DNA of 64,000 bases from Rutpela maculata (GCA_936432065.2 OW386290.2:135578677-135642676), one strand, 5' to 3'. Shown: positions 20,038-31,936, numbered from the stretch's first letter. Translations and numbers: made by a program. Notes: generated by a model from the sequence alone, not told the origin.

Positions 20038-22579
20038 AAATAAGTTGGGATTCAGAATTTTACAATGTTTGTGATTTTTCTGTTACAAAAACTTGTTATG
20101 CAAGTTTATCATTTTTAAACACAAATACATAATTTTACTAGTTTAATTCTACATTTCTTTCATTTCGTCCAAGACCATATCTCATGCATGTCTCTAGGAG
20201 TCAAAGGCTGAGGCCGAACGAAACATATTTCACATAAAAATAGAAGCTTACATTTCCGGAACTGAGTGATATTTCATAAGTAATCAGATTGTTGAAGAAG
20301 ATTATGTGTATGTTTTGAAAATGTGAAGTTTCACGGACTATTTAATTTGATATATACTTTATCGTGGAAATGAATAATAGGACTCGGAGTTTTTGTGCGA
20401 GTACATCTGTTCCAACTTATTACGTTCAAACGTAGAAATATCTGGATAAAAAAGGAACAATTTATTTCGTTCTTAGGAGGTAACTCCCTTCCAAAAAAAA
20501 AAGCAATGCACTCTGAAATCATTAGAATTAATCTGTGTGCGAGAAGAGAAACAAATTATTTTAGTAGTATGTATATTAAATACAATAAATATATCGATAT
20601 CCACGATTTCGTGAGATAGTCGACATGGACCAATTATGTTGATCTGGTTAAAATTCGATGATTTAACCTAATCCTATATCATGTTATGTGATCAACTGGA
20701 TTAATAAAGTATTATTATAATATATCCTCTATACCAAGTTGCATCCCTGAGGAAATATAATCCTCCAATATTATTTAGGGTTGATTGTTTAGCTTTTTAG
20801 CGTTAAAAAGCTTTTTTATGGACTTTTGCAGGAATAAAACGGTAGTGAAAGAGTCCCCAACACCCTGATGCAATATATTTCAACGAACTTCCATGCATTT
20901 CAGATCAAAATCAATAAAACTGCACTTTACACCTACATGCATAATTAATCAAATACATAATTATTTTAACATTTTATGACGTAAAGTGGATTTTCATGTG
21001 AATTTTATTATCATATTATAATTGTAATTCTGTGATTAATTAACATTATTGACAATTTCGAAATTGGTTCGTAATATACAGGGAGTTCCAAAAATATTGA
21101 GACACTGCTTAGCCCTAGGTTTTTGATGTGAAACCAAGACGATTTAATCCAGAAGTAGGGGTCTAACTTTTTTCGATTCCAAGGTAAAGGTTGTCAATGT
21201 CAATGTTATTATACTCTTCGCAAATACGAAAACGAAGAGTATATGCATTTGCTCGGCACATTTCTAAAAACATTAACATTTTCTCTGACATTTTATACCT
21301 TTAACTTTTTATTTTTTAACTTAAAGTTTTTTGAGGTTAAGTTAGACATTGTCTTTCATTACGTTTGAAACATGACTTAATTAGTAGAGGAAATATGGGG
21401 AGTTGCCACCACCCCCACTTTTTGTAACGTCATAGGGGCCGTGGCCTAACTGGAGGGGAGGCAGTAATTAGCGTTTTGTCTTGGAGGAGGGTAACTAGTG
21501 TAGTGGGGAGCAATTGATGTAACGGGGGTAATTATTATAGTGGGAGGTACTTTAAAACACATAAATAACTATACTATAATTAAACAATATATTCTTATAC
21601 TAAATTAATACTAATAGAAATATAATAATTATATTTTGTTGAACATATTCCCAGGGAAGATTTTGTTCGTTATAATATAGAATACACACAATTTTTTTCA
21701 CCGAAACAGTTCGTCGAACAGAAGTTCGTATGCTGCTTTTTTATTTGTCTCTTCAAACTGCATCTTGCCTTCAAGTTTTGAAAACATTTTATATTATTGT
21801 ATAAGTAAAACTTGAAAAAACATGAAACTTTTTTCCTAAAAATTATTCACTAAAATGCATCCAATAATTTTTTTTCATTTTTTTTTAAGAATGGGCTAGT
21901 TACCGATAATTTTTTTTGTTACTTTTTTAATGGCATTCAATAGAATTCGATCATCTAGATAAGCTGTTAAAATTTCAGCTTCATAAGTATATCAAATCCT
22001 TAGATATTCAACGTTAAAGATTGAATTTCAGTACAAAGCGCTTCGCCGACTTGTGACGTCATTCTGCATAAGCACTGTTAATTTTAAACCAGAAAGAAGA
22101 TAAACAAGATATAATTTAACAATCAAACGCCGTTTCCATAGAGAAACACAATAACACCCGCTTATTAAATCTCGACTATCGCCTGATCAGCATCTGCAAA
22201 GTGACATCACGCGATGCTCCGCCCCGTTTTCGCGCTGTCCAACTTTGGTAATTTATTTAAGGACTTAAAACGTTCTAATAAAAACCTCAAAATTTGGAAA
22301 TTGCCTTAAAAAGTCTTCTACTTTCGATTTCTAAAATAAAAGAAAAATGCTGAACGGGCCTATTAGGTCTACTTATAATACTCTGAAAATTTCAGAACGA
22401 GAGCTCTCTTCATAGATGAGATATTAAAAGTCAAAGTTGCCGCTTTTAGACGTCATTGCACGGTTATTAAGATTAAACATTCTACTTTAAGGATAGGATT
22501 TTGCAGAGTGAGAGGGAAATATGCGTTTGTTTTCGATTTATTATAAATATTTAAAAAACCAAACATCTTATATAGTCCA
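20038..22579. other. AT-rich stretch, no gene; a mariner-like end and a hairpin
   Basis: At 21078 TACAGGGAGTTCCAAAAA resembles the start of a mariner-type element, but its partner was not found. At 21213-21244 ATACTCTTCG and CGAAGAGTAT form a stem with a 12-base loop. AAGGATAGGATTTTGCAGAG near 22490 recurs in reverse complement beside the SINE at 27.1 kb. The rest shows nothing recognisable. Confidence 0.45.
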
Positions 22580-23865
22580 GTACCTAGAGGTAAAAAGATG
22601 CAAAACTTCGGAAAAATGTCATATTGAACGGATTTCGTTCATTTTTGGCAGTATAATAGTAAATGCTTCACAGAAAAGTTTCTATATTGTGCGGGGGCTT
22701 GCTAATTTATAGGGGGTGAATGCCACCCCCTCTCAGGAGGTGGCACTTAAAAAATATATATATTTATTGGAGCTGAAGTGGAATCAAATTTTAAGAAGAA
22801 AAAGTTCTATGCAATTTTTCACATAAATTGATAGTTTTTAAGTTATAACAAAAATTGGGATTTTAGCTTAAAAAAAGGTATTTCCAACCGGCTTTCGTCA
22901 AGTATCTCGAAAAGTATTACTTTATCGAAAAAATGTTACAGACCAATTACAGAAAGTACAAACTGGGAATTAATTATATTTTTTATTTATTGATGTAGGA
23001 TTAATAATTTCGGAGATATTTAAGTTCACATTTGGCATCCAAGTGTTCATAAGATAATTATTTAGAGTGAGAGTTAAATATCTCACAAACTGTGACACCT
23101 ACGTCAAGAGTGCTAATAGGTAGAATAATAGGTTATTAATTGAGCTTTCAACAAAGAAGTTATGACCGAAGCAATGTGCGTCTACACATTTTTTTAATAA
23201 CAACGTCGCCATTTCGTTACTGTAATTAGCCAGTAATTTAAAAAAAAGGAATTTCACACACTGTTTCTCATTAATATATAGCATGACGTAGATGCTCAAA
23301 TTTTTTGGTTTGTATACAGCACCTGCTTTAGAAAATACAGTTTAAACTATAAAGGTATTTTCGATAAAACGTATTTTTTTCCCTTTCCAAATATCTCAAT
23401 AAATATTAGTTTTATTGAAAAATGGGTGGAGACCAAGAATAAAGCTCATAAACTGGTAATGAATTTCGCTTGTTTATTTATTTGCACAGATTTAATAGTT
23501 TCGGAGATATGAAAGTTTACAAATGGAGTCCGAACGTTTATAAGACGAAAAATGCAGTTTAAATGTTAAATATCTCAGAAACTGTGACACCTACGTCACG
23601 CATGCTAAGAAATGAAATTAAAGACAATTAATTGCGCTTTCAAATTATTTTTTACCCTTTCCTGTAGCATAAGAAATAAAGAAGTTATGACCGAAAAATA
23701 TGCGTATTTATATTTTTTTATATAAAGGTAGCCATTTTGTTACCCTAATTAAATTTTTTAAAAATGATCTCAAATACAGTTTTTCGTTAAGATGTAGCAT
23801 TACCTAGATGCTCAAATTTTTTTGCTCATTTAAAGCACTTGCTCTAGAAAAAAATGCATTTTAAA

Positions 23866-25214
23866 TAGGGATTGCAATTTACCGGAAGTTTTAATAACCG
23901 GTAAATCGGTAAATAAAAATGTAAATAACCGGTTAACCGGTATTTACCGGTAAATTTTAAAATGGATGATTAGGGTGGCGAAAATGGCAATTGTCTTTTT
24001 CCACGTACAAAATTATCTAAATTTAACAAAAAACATTTTTATATACGTATATTTGATATAATGAACAAACAAAAGGTTTTTTTATCAACAGTAAAATTAC
24101 AAGAGCTTTTTTTTTATCGGATAAATTTATCTTTGTAATGAAATAATTTTGTCAATCAGTGATTTTATAAGAAAAACTGGGATGAAAAAAATCGCGTGAC
24201 CGGAGGTCGAGCGATTTTGTCAAATGTCAGTTTTTCGAGCAAAATTACTGATTGGCAAAATTTTGAGTTAAGAAGAAATTTATCCATAAAAGAAAAGCTC
24301 GAGTGTTTTTTGGCGAGATAAATTAACGACAGAATATGAATGTGAACGAACAACAACAATAATTTATTAAAAATAATTATAATTTTCCCAAAACAACTCA
24401 TATCGTACAGTATAGTTTCCAAAATACAATACCTAAAAATTATAGCTGACAGTACAGATTTCATAATGACGTGCGACTACCAGGCTTTTGAGGAACAGGC
24501 ATTTTTATCGGTGATAAAAAACGATGCACCTTTTTTTATCGCTGTCAAAGTGACAAAAATGTGACTGTTAAATAGGCTTTTTTATATAGGAGTTAATTTA
24601 TCAAAAGGAAAAAATATAAATGAAATAATTATTCTGCAAATAATAAAAATATTCCTTTAAATAACAAAAATTATAAACATAAACTCAAATAGGGCATTTA
24701 CTGAATACCTAATCTAAAAATACAATATTTTTTAAAAATAGCGTGTTAAAAGGGTTAGTTTTTCAAAGCTATATCTGTTAGTCGTCTGATATTTGTGCAT
24801 GGAATACCACCAGCTAAAGATGCCATTCCTCAATCGATATTGGTGGGTCGATAAGTTAATAAGATAATAACATACTTCTAAATGTATTCCACGAATATTT
24901 GCGGCAGTGAAATATTCAATTTTCTGTCGTAAGATATTGTCAATGTCTCTCTTGTATTTCTTAGGGCTTGGTGTTTGGAGTTTACTTTTTATAATATTAT
25001 TTATTTATTGTTAAAAGTGCTCGGTGTTGGGACAGTCACTCTGTATTTAGTGAATACTAGTCAGTGACATAAATAGAAACGTTGAATACGTGACATATCG
25101 TAAGTTCAGAATTTACCGAAATAACCGGTAAAAAATTAAAATAACCGGTAATTATCGCCATGTGATTTTTGTCCTAATAACCGGTTAACCGGTTAACCGG
25201 TAATGCAATCCCTA
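23866..25214. mobile_element. Non-autonomous hAT-type element, 8-bp TSD
   Basis: Ends TAGGGATTGCAATTTACCGG and CCGGTAATGCAATCCCTA are inverted, and ATTTTAAA flanks both sides exactly (23858-23865, 25215-25222). Eight-base duplications with a TAGGGATTG start are typical of hAT. Subterminal ACCGGTTAACCGGT repeats lie at both ends. The interior has no transposase and contains another inverted-repeat element at 24100-24312. Confidence 0.9.
24100..24312. mobile_element. Small inverted-repeat element nested in the hAT
   Basis: CAAGAGCTTTTTTTTTATCG with GATAAATTTAT and CAATCAGTGATTTTAT pairs imperfectly with ATTACTGATTGGC, ATAAATTTCTTC-complement and AAAAGAAAAGCTCGAGTG further on. About 100-bp arms with almost no loop. 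Confidence 0.6.
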
Positions 25215-25835
25215 ATTTTAAACTTTAAAGGTAATTTCGAAACACTTGGATACCAAATATAAACTTAAATATCTCCGAAATTATTAATCCTACATCAATA
25301 ACCAAAAAATATAATTCATTCCCAGTTTGTACTTTCTGTAATTGGTCTGTAACATTTTTTCGATAAAGTAATATTTTTCGAGATACTTGACGAAAGCTGT
25401 TTGGAAATACCTTTTTTTTAAGCTAAAATCGCAATTTTAAAGCCGTTATAACTTAAAAACTATCAATTTATGTGAAAAATTGCATAGAACCTTTTCTTCT
25501 TAAAATTTGATTCTATTTCAGCTCCAATAAATATATATATTTTTTAAATGCCACCCTCTGAGAGGAGGTGTGCCACCCCTTTAAATTAGCAAGCCCCCAC
25601 ACAATACAGAAACTTTTCTGTGAAGCATTTACTACGAAATCCGTTCAATATGACATTATTCCGAAGTTAAAACCTCTAGTTACTGTACTAATAATCTTTA
25701 AAAGTGTTTTTCTAACGAATGCAACTATATATATTTTTTATTATAAATTTCTGTTGTACTTGAATATTATAGTTTTGCAATGAAAATAGTTCCTAATTTC
25801 ATTATTAAAGTGTGGCATTTAACTATATACAACTA

Positions 25836-25934
25836 GTCCCCAGTACAGTGTGGTAGACTCGTTAAAATGAAGCTGCTAAGACCATTTTTACCACTTTTGT
25901 ATTAATTTTCAAAAAAGGACGATGTACTGGGGAC
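25836..25934. mobile_element. Tc1/mariner-type MITE, ~99 bp
   Basis: GTCCCCAGTACA and TGTACTGGGGAC form terminal inverted repeats with TA on both sides. It has no coding capacity, and its right TA adjoins the mariner derivative that follows. Confidence 0.75.
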
Positions 25935-25936
25935 TA

Positions 25937-26666
25937 AACTGTATGTCCACGGCTCTAGTTGCAAAGAGGAAAAACTTTTTTATTTTTCATTTTACAAGAA
26001 AAATGTATTCTTGATAAAAGTGTTTGCATGTCCCAAAACGGCCAATTCAGTTTTAACCTTTTCAATTTTTTTTTAGTTTCAGAGAAAAATCGAAAATAGG
26101 TAGATTTATTTGAAAATGTTTCGTTGTCATAGCAATTGCCGTTAGTTATTTATTTATTTTCATCCTGATTTGACTATGGCTGATTTTTATCTTTGGGGCC
26201 GTTTGAAACAAATAGTTTATGCAAATAATCTTCCTCTGAACGTAGAGAATTTAGAGAGGATTAGAGACGCTGTGACGTCTTTAACTCTCGAAGAAATTCG
26301 AAGAAGTTATATGGAACTACGTCGAAGACTAGAATTGTGCGTTGAAAAAGGCGGTGAATGGATTGAGTAGAATAATTATTGGTTATATTATTTTTATTGT
26401 TAAGTTTATGAAATTAAAATTTAGTAAACAAAAGTCATGTTAACAATTATTACTATAATAACGAGAACTTATTTTTTGAGACTTTTGTCAACTAAATCTA
26501 CTATTTTCGATTTTTCTCTGAAACTAAAAAAGAAATTGAAAATGTTAAAACAGAACTGGCCGTTTTGGGACATGCAAAAAGTTTTATCAAGAATACATTT
26601 TTCTTGTAAAATGAAAAATAAAAAAGTTTTTCCTCTTTGCAACTCGATCCGTGGACATACTGTATA
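25937..26666 (+). mobile_element. Internally deleted mariner-like element
   Basis: The ~160-bp arms at 25937-26101 and 26505-26666 are inverted (TGTATGTCCACGG, TTGCAAAGAGGAAAAACTTT, TTGGCCGTTTTGGGAC or complements). Between them remains only the C-terminal end of a transposase. The element therefore lost the rest of its gene by internal deletion. Confidence 0.8.
26160..26370 (+). pseudogene. Mariner-like transposase, C-terminal fragment
   Basis: The frame reads HPDLTMADFYLWGRLKQIVY, then LERIRDAVTSLTLEEIRR and a Cys-x-x-x-x-G-G ending (LCVEKGGEWIE) before the stop at 26370. This matches the end of insect mariner/Tc1-group transposases (S-P-D-L-T-P-x-D-F-F-L-W-G; third catalytic Asp in D-F; final G-G-x-x-I/F-E). 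Only ~70 residues are left; the first two catalytic Asp residues and the DNA-binding part are missing. Confidence 0.85.
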
Positions 26667-26789
26667 AAATTTATGATAAAAACTATGGTTGTATTCCTTA
26701 GAGCAATGGGAAGTACCTGAAACTATTTTAAAGATTGTACCATTTATGATTTTTTAAATATTTATAATAAACCGAAAATAAACGCATTT

Positions 26790-27122
26790 TTTTTTTATTA
26801 GCCTTATTTATATTAATGTCCTGGCGGAGTTCAGCCGTAGGCTGTTCTTCCACTCTACCAGGACAGACACTCACACATAAACATCACAACACCCATTCCC
26901 TGCGACATTGCCATCTGCCGCAGCTGAGACTCGAACCCAGGAGAGGAGAGCGACTAGACCGTGTTTGTCTCTCACACATCCGCAGTCTAGCCCACTGCTA
27001 CCATCTCGGTAACACGTGAAAAACGCCACTTCACATCCATATCCTAGCCAGGATTCGAACCCGGGACTCCGTGGTCGCAAGCCTAACACCCTAAGCACTG
27101 CGCCGGTTTCCTTCTCACTCTG
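26790..27122 (-). mobile_element. tRNA-derived SINE with two tandem tRNA-like heads
   Basis: On the minus strand a first tRNA-like unit has GGCGCAGTGCTTAGGGTG (A-box-like) and GGGTTCGAATCCTGG (B box, 27050-27064). A second unit follows with GGTAGCAGTGGGCTAG and TGGGTTCGAGTCTCAG (B box, 26925-26940). In both, the T-arm can pair around the B box. The body then runs to an A tail (T run at 26789-26798 on the plus strand). No full cloverleaf with a proper anticodon arm forms, so these are not tRNA genes. Confidence 0.75.
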
Positions 27123-28290
27123 CAAAATCCTATCCTTAAATGTTTAATAATACTTTAAATGTTGTGCCCGTGAATCAACACTAACCTAAGAACTGAATAT
27201 AACTTCAAAGAAAGCACGCTTAGCGGAGGTGGTCGGGCGCGCCAGCCACACCACGCTCTCGTCAACCGTGCAGTGACGTCACGCTTTAGATTCATGCGTT
27301 GGTTATTTAACGGATTTAACGTTGAAATACAGTTCTGATTTTTTGATTTGCTTGAAGGGTCCCCTTTCGAAATAATAAATAAAAAATTGCTAAATGAGCC
27401 CATTCTCGACACCTATCGGATAAAATTCTGTTTTCTTTGGTCTGATAATGGCACCTGCTAAAATTATTACCAATACGTTTCAAACACCTTGTATAATACG
27501 GAGCAAATATGCTCAACGTATAAAGCAATTTGTAAATTGAAAAATCCACTTAGCTTAAAAAATAAATTTCAAAATTATTACGGTTGTTCCAAACTTTACA
27601 TTGTACTACATTATTTTGAATGACAAAACTTTTTCGCAAACCGCCGTTAAATCGTTTTATAAACTTTGAACGGCATTTTATTTTATATTTAACTTGGGGG
27701 AGCAGAAACATTACGAAGATTATTGCTGGAAAACGAAAGCAAGGATGCCGATATTATGTAGACGTATTTTTCACCTGTCGTACGGCGAACATCCGCACGA
27801 AAGTGAACGCCGAGCCATCCTGATTTTGTTTTATTTTAACTTTCTTTAAAAGTGACACGAGAGGTAGTAAATAATTCAACGGTTTTCGGAAACGCCGGGA
27901 ATTTAAGTATTTATAAAGATTGTTTTCGAGCCGAGAAAAAAATATGTAGTCGATCCGGAGTCTGTCTTGCTTGGTTTATGCGATAGCAACTTTTACAGCC
28001 CCTACAAAAATAAAACAATACAATTTAGGGCAGAGCACCGAGTTAAAAGGGGAATCGTAATCTTTTAAAAGAGTGCAAATCTAAGGCGAAGAGACGTTTT
28101 GAGTGGTTTTAGAGTCTTTCTGGATCTAGTTTATGCCAGCCAGATAAAAGTAAATCGGTAGTTACTCGGTACTGCACGTCGTGCCAGGGGAAGGTTGTCG
28201 AGGTAAGCGGCAAGGTGAATAGTGACGGTGAAAAATGCAAATTGCGATCCCAGAAGTGCTACGGAAATATTTGGATTGAATATCATACAG
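27123..28290. other. Stretch with no recognised gene
   Basis: Mixed composition; 27640-28260 looks single-copy. The complement of 27470-27498 (TACAAGGTGTTTGAAACGTA) resembles a mariner-type end, and CAGGGTGATTCAGGTATGCG at 28290 resembles another, but neither has a visible partner. Confidence 0.4.
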
Positions 28291-28339
28291 GGTGATTCAG
28301 GTATGCGGTCATTAATTTCTAGTGGTGATTCTACATTAA

Positions 28340-28694
28340 AAATTATGTAAACAAGAGTCCGGAAGGTCCCATTCCTACTTCAAACAGTGCTAGACTGCTA
28401 GGCGTGGTCATGGATAGCAATTGCAAATGGGGTGACCACATCGAGGGTCTTTTAAGAAAATTAAATAAAAGCTGCTATGCTTTAAGAATCCAATCACGTA
28501 CATTTAACACAGATACTCTGAAAACAGTGTATTATGCTAACTTTTATTCTACTGTATGGAATCGAAACTTGGGGTGGTTCCACTGACATATACAAAATTT
28601 ACAGAGCAAAAATGCTATGCGAATAATCTTCAAAAAAGAGTTTAATGAGACCTATAGGGGATGTTTGAAAGAAAATTCCATGCTCACAGAGCCA

Positions 28695-28743
<49 letters not shown>

Positions 28744-29145
28744 TTCCCTAATGTATCTAAAAAATAACAAAGGCTACTTTAAACCATCCCAATTTAGTCA
28801 TTATTATGAAACCAGGAATAAAGATAATTAATTATACATTTCCCAAGCACCGTCTACCTACAGGCCTCAAAGACATTTTTCATCTTAACTGTTTCAAGAA
28901 GCAAGCTTTCAAGTATATATGTGATATCGAGCCTTACTCTATTCAAGAATTTTTAAATTGTAATGCAATGTTTTTTTTTTTAGTATTTTATATACTTAGT
29001 TAGGTAACTCTTTGATTGTGCTGAAATTTTATGTTTTTACATCTATATTTTTTTATTCATTATGAGCTAAGTGTGTTTGACTGACCTGTTTTATACATTT
29101 GTGTCTGATGAAACGGAATAAACTTACTTACTTACTTATTTACTA
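28340..29145 (+). mobile_element. 3' end of a second CR1/Jockey-like LINE
   Basis: A reverse transcriptase thumb remnant is followed by a degraded C-terminus and a tail in ACTT units (CTTACTTACTTACTTATTTA near 29122-29142). A TA microsatellite (28698-28743) has expanded within the coding part. Confidence 0.7.
28365..28990 (+). pseudogene. CR1/Jockey-like reverse transcriptase thumb and C-terminus
   Basis: The frame gives SARLLGVVMDSNCKWGDHIE then LRKLNKSCYALRIQSRTFN and LKTVYYANFYSTV. This is the L-G-V-x-x-D-x-x-x-x-W-x-x-H-I block and following helix of the LINE thumb. A shift near 28560 leads to GIETWGGSTDIYKIYRAKNA and MRIIFKKEF. After the TA repeat, small pieces such as HYYETRNKDN suggest the C-terminal S/T-R-x-x-x-N region. 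The palm with YADD is absent (5' truncation). Multiple stops. Confidence 0.75.
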
Positions 29146-29154
29146 AAGTTTTTT

Positions 29155-29668
29155 TGTAAGTGTAGATCGTCCGTTACGAGAAAGGTGTAAGTTCTATTCA
29201 GACAAGGAAAATTGTGGCACAGATCGTTATGTTCAGACCCAAAAAAGAGAAGTAATAATAAATGTATTAAATGCGAATCCCCAAATCAGTACGAGAAGGC
29301 TAGCGTTACAGAAAAACGTGTCAGCATCGTCTGTTTGGAGAGTGTTACATGAACAATTACTGTATCTCTACCACATGCAAAGGGTGCAAGCGCTCAAACC
29401 AGAAGGTCTACCAAGAAAGGAGGCCTTCTGCTGATGGCTCGTGAAAAATGTAAAAGAAATGCTGAATTTATTCAAAAAAATTTGTTTACGGACGAAGCGG
29501 GGTTTACGCGGGACGGTGTTGTCAACTTTCACAACAATCACATATGGGCAGAAGAAAATCCTCATGCTTTCTTCGAGTCCAGGCACCAAAAAAAATTTTC
29601 CATCAACGTTTGGGCAGGTATACTTGGCAACAGATTATTAGGACCATTTGTTTTGCCTAATAGATTGT
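29155..29668 (+). pseudogene. Mariner-like transposase, N-terminal and first catalytic part
   Basis: The first frame contains REVIINVLNANPQISTRRLA and VSASSVWRVLHEQ, matching the helix-turn-helix N-terminal half of insect mariner-like transposases. After a shift near 29425, NLFTDEAGFTRDGVVNFHNN carries the first catalytic Asp (T-D-E). FSINVWAGILGNRLLGPFVL and PNRL follow, with the conserved V-W-A-G-I and G-P motifs. The gene is cut exactly where the foldback at 29.67 kb starts. The segment beyond that foldback (from 31937) does not clearly continue the protein. Confidence 0.85.
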
Positions 29669-29984
29669 AGGCTATTGTCTATGTTCAAAAAAAGAGGGTT
29701 GAAAGGAACTAAAACGTTAAAGGGTTTTTATTGTTTCTTATGTTCAATTTATCCGAAAATATGAGAAAACCGCGGAGTGCGTTTTTGAGATCGAAGTAAT
29801 AAGGTCCACTGTTCACATTTTTGAGTTTTACTCGAAAACTATACATTTTTCCTATAAACACGTCAATAGAAAAGTTGTAGAGAATTAAATTTTCAACCGA
29901 AATAGCACCTTCAGAAGTCAAAAATACGTCCAAAAAACAAAACCAAAAAAAAAACGAAAAAATACAATTTTTTTATTTCTTTTC

Positions 29985-30430
29985 TTTCACTTTTTGTAAC
30001 TTTTTTTCGGGTATATTTAGGAATAGACATTGCTGCATAAAAAAAAGCTGGCATTTTACCCGTTAAAATAAGATTTTGTAAAAAATTTTACGATTAATAG
30101 TGACCGAGATAGAGCGTTTCAAAGTTTGCAACTTTCAACTTTTTTTTGCTAACTTTTTTACTATTTTTTTTTTAAATTTCGTCCTGTAACTTTTTTCTGA
30201 GTGAATTTAGGTATAGACATTATTATATTAAAGTGAAAGCTGACTTTACATCCGTTGAAATGGTGGCTGGTAAAAGTCTCTACGACAAATAGAAACCTAG
30301 ATGCAGCGTTTCGAAGATTGTTACTTTTATTAACTTTTTTCTAATTTTTACGTTCTTTTTTAAATTTCGGCCTATAACTTATTTGTCAAATACTTTAAGT
30401 AGGTACAGATATTGCTACATTGAATGTACT
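29985..30430. repeat. Three tandem ~187-bp degenerate units in a foldback arm
   Basis: Each unit has GTAACTTTTTT (29997, 30186, 30373), TTTAGGnATAGACATTGCTnC and, in the first two, AGCGTTTCnAAG followed by a TTAACTTTTTT run. The mirror image lies at 31145-31600. Confidence 0.65.
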
Positions 30431-30434
30431 CGCA

Positions 30435-31072
30435 GCATTCTTAAAAATTTGTATTGTTCAAATAGGCTTAGAATGTCATGAAACGTCGAGAGTTTAAGTT
30501 TGAGTGAAAAAAAATTCTGTCTGTCGGTCTGTCTGTAACTTTTTTTGTGCGCACGTTTACTCTGAAACCGTTTAAGATATTGACTTGAAATTTGGTACAC
30601 GTATGTACTTTAACGAGATCTGGAACTAGATTATATTTTCATCTTGTTTCGTCGAAGGGTTGAGGGGTAAATAGGTAAATCAAGCAGGTAAGAGTCTATA
30701 AAATTGGTATTTGATATATACAAAAGAAGCTAAGGTCTCAAAAAAAAATTTGGCATTAGCCACACCCATTACCACTCCCACTCCATTATTAAAGGGGATG
30801 AAAAAAAAATGTGATTCAGTGCGTGTACAAGAATCAGAAACCTCAAATAATTTTTTTTACTTCATTCACCCCTACTACCACCCCCTATCACCACCCCTAC
30901 CCCACTACCGATGTGGGGTATTGTTTTATGAGTTTTTGGGGTAGAGGATTTCAAATATTATATTATTATACAAACAATTATTTCCGCATATAAAATTTTT
31001 TCGTTGTGAGTGACTTGTATAGAAAATCTGGATGTGGAAGTGGTGATTCCTTGGGCAGCGGTTTTTTTTTAA
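30435..31072 (+). repeat. GATGTGGAAG-family repeat, copy 1
   Basis: Has ATTGTTCAAATAGGCTTAGA, TGTCATGAAACGTCGAGA, ACCGTTTAAGATATTGACTT and ends CTGGATGTGGAAGTGGTGAT, then CCTTGGGCAGCGGTTTTTTT. The usual left end (ACTTCCACATCCAG) is missing; it begins within the foldback loop. Confidence 0.85.
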
Positions 31073-31936
31073 GTACAATAATCTACTATATCTAGACTGT
31101 ATCTTGGTTACTATTGATCACATAAACTTCTATTGCAGACCATTTAAACAAGAATGCTGCGAATACATTCAATGTAGCAATATCTGTACTTAAAGTATTT
31201 GACAAATAAGTTATAGGCCGAAATTTAAAAAAGAACGTAAAAATTAGAAAAAAGTTAATAAAAATAACAATCTTCGAAACGCTGTATCTAGGTTTCTATT
31301 TGTCGTAGAGACTTTTACCACCATTTCAACGGACGTAAAGTCAGCTTTCACATTAATATAATAATGTCTATACCTAAATTCGCCCAGAAAAAAGTTACAG
31401 GTCGAAATTTGAAAAAAAAAATAGTAAAAATTAGCAAAAAAAAAGTTAAAAGGTTGCAAACTTTGAAACGCTATATCTCGGTCACTATTAATCGTAAAAA
31501 TTTGTACAAAATCTAATTTCAACGGGTAAAACGCCAGCTTTTTTTATGCAGCAATTTCTATGCCTAAATATACCCGAAAAAAAGTTACAGGTTAAAATTT
31601 AAAAAAAAATTAAAAAATGCATTTTTTTCCTTTTTTTGTTTTGTTTTTTGGACGATTTTTTTACTTCTGAAGGTGTCATTTTGATTGGAAATTTAATTCT
31701 CTACAACTTTTCTATTGACGTGTTTATAGGAAAAATGCATAGTTTTCGAGCAAGACTCAAAAATGTGAAAAGTGGACCTTTTTACTTCGATCTCAAAAAC
31801 GCACCCCTTTAAATGGTAGCACTCCGCGATTTTCTCATATTTTGGGGTCAATTGAACATAAGAAACAATAAAAACCCTTTAACGTTTTAGTTCCTTTCAA
31901 CCCTCTTTTTTTTGGACATAGACAATAGCCTAATGG

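Larger units (their letters stand above)
22580..25690. mobile_element. Large foldback element with a hAT-type insertion in its loop
   Basis: The arms at about 22580-23045 and 25240-25690 are inverted copies (GAACGGATTTCG / CGAAATCCGTTC, TAATAATTTCGGAGATATTT and its complement, CTCAGGAGGTGGCAC / TGCCACCCTCTGAGAGG). The left arm leads into two or three head-to-tail units of ~488 bp (CGGAGATATTTAAGTT at 23012, CGGAGATATGAAAGTT at 23502). A 1.35-kb hAT-type element sits at the end of the second unit. No transposase. Confidence 0.8.
29669..31936. mobile_element. Large foldback, ~770-bp arms
   Basis: The ends read GGCTATTGTCTATGTTCAAA and GGACATAGACAATAGCC with TA on each side. Inverted similarity runs through GAGGGTTGAAAGGAACTAAA, CGATCTCAAAAACGCACYCC and, on the inner side, GCGTTTCGAAGATTG / CAATCTTCGAAACGC to about 30430 and 31145. 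Each arm contains three tandem degenerate units of ~187 bp. The loop holds a GATGTGGAAG-family repeat. No transposase. Confidence 0.85.

Noticed and set aside
21213..21244. Rho-independent-type terminator hairpin
   Set aside because: Eukaryotic context and no gene upstream; kept only as a hairpin.
27040..27110. Possible tRNA gene on the minus strand
   Set aside because: Only the B box and T-arm are convincing; no acceptor or anticodon arms form, and a second tRNA-like head and A tail follow, so a SINE fits better.
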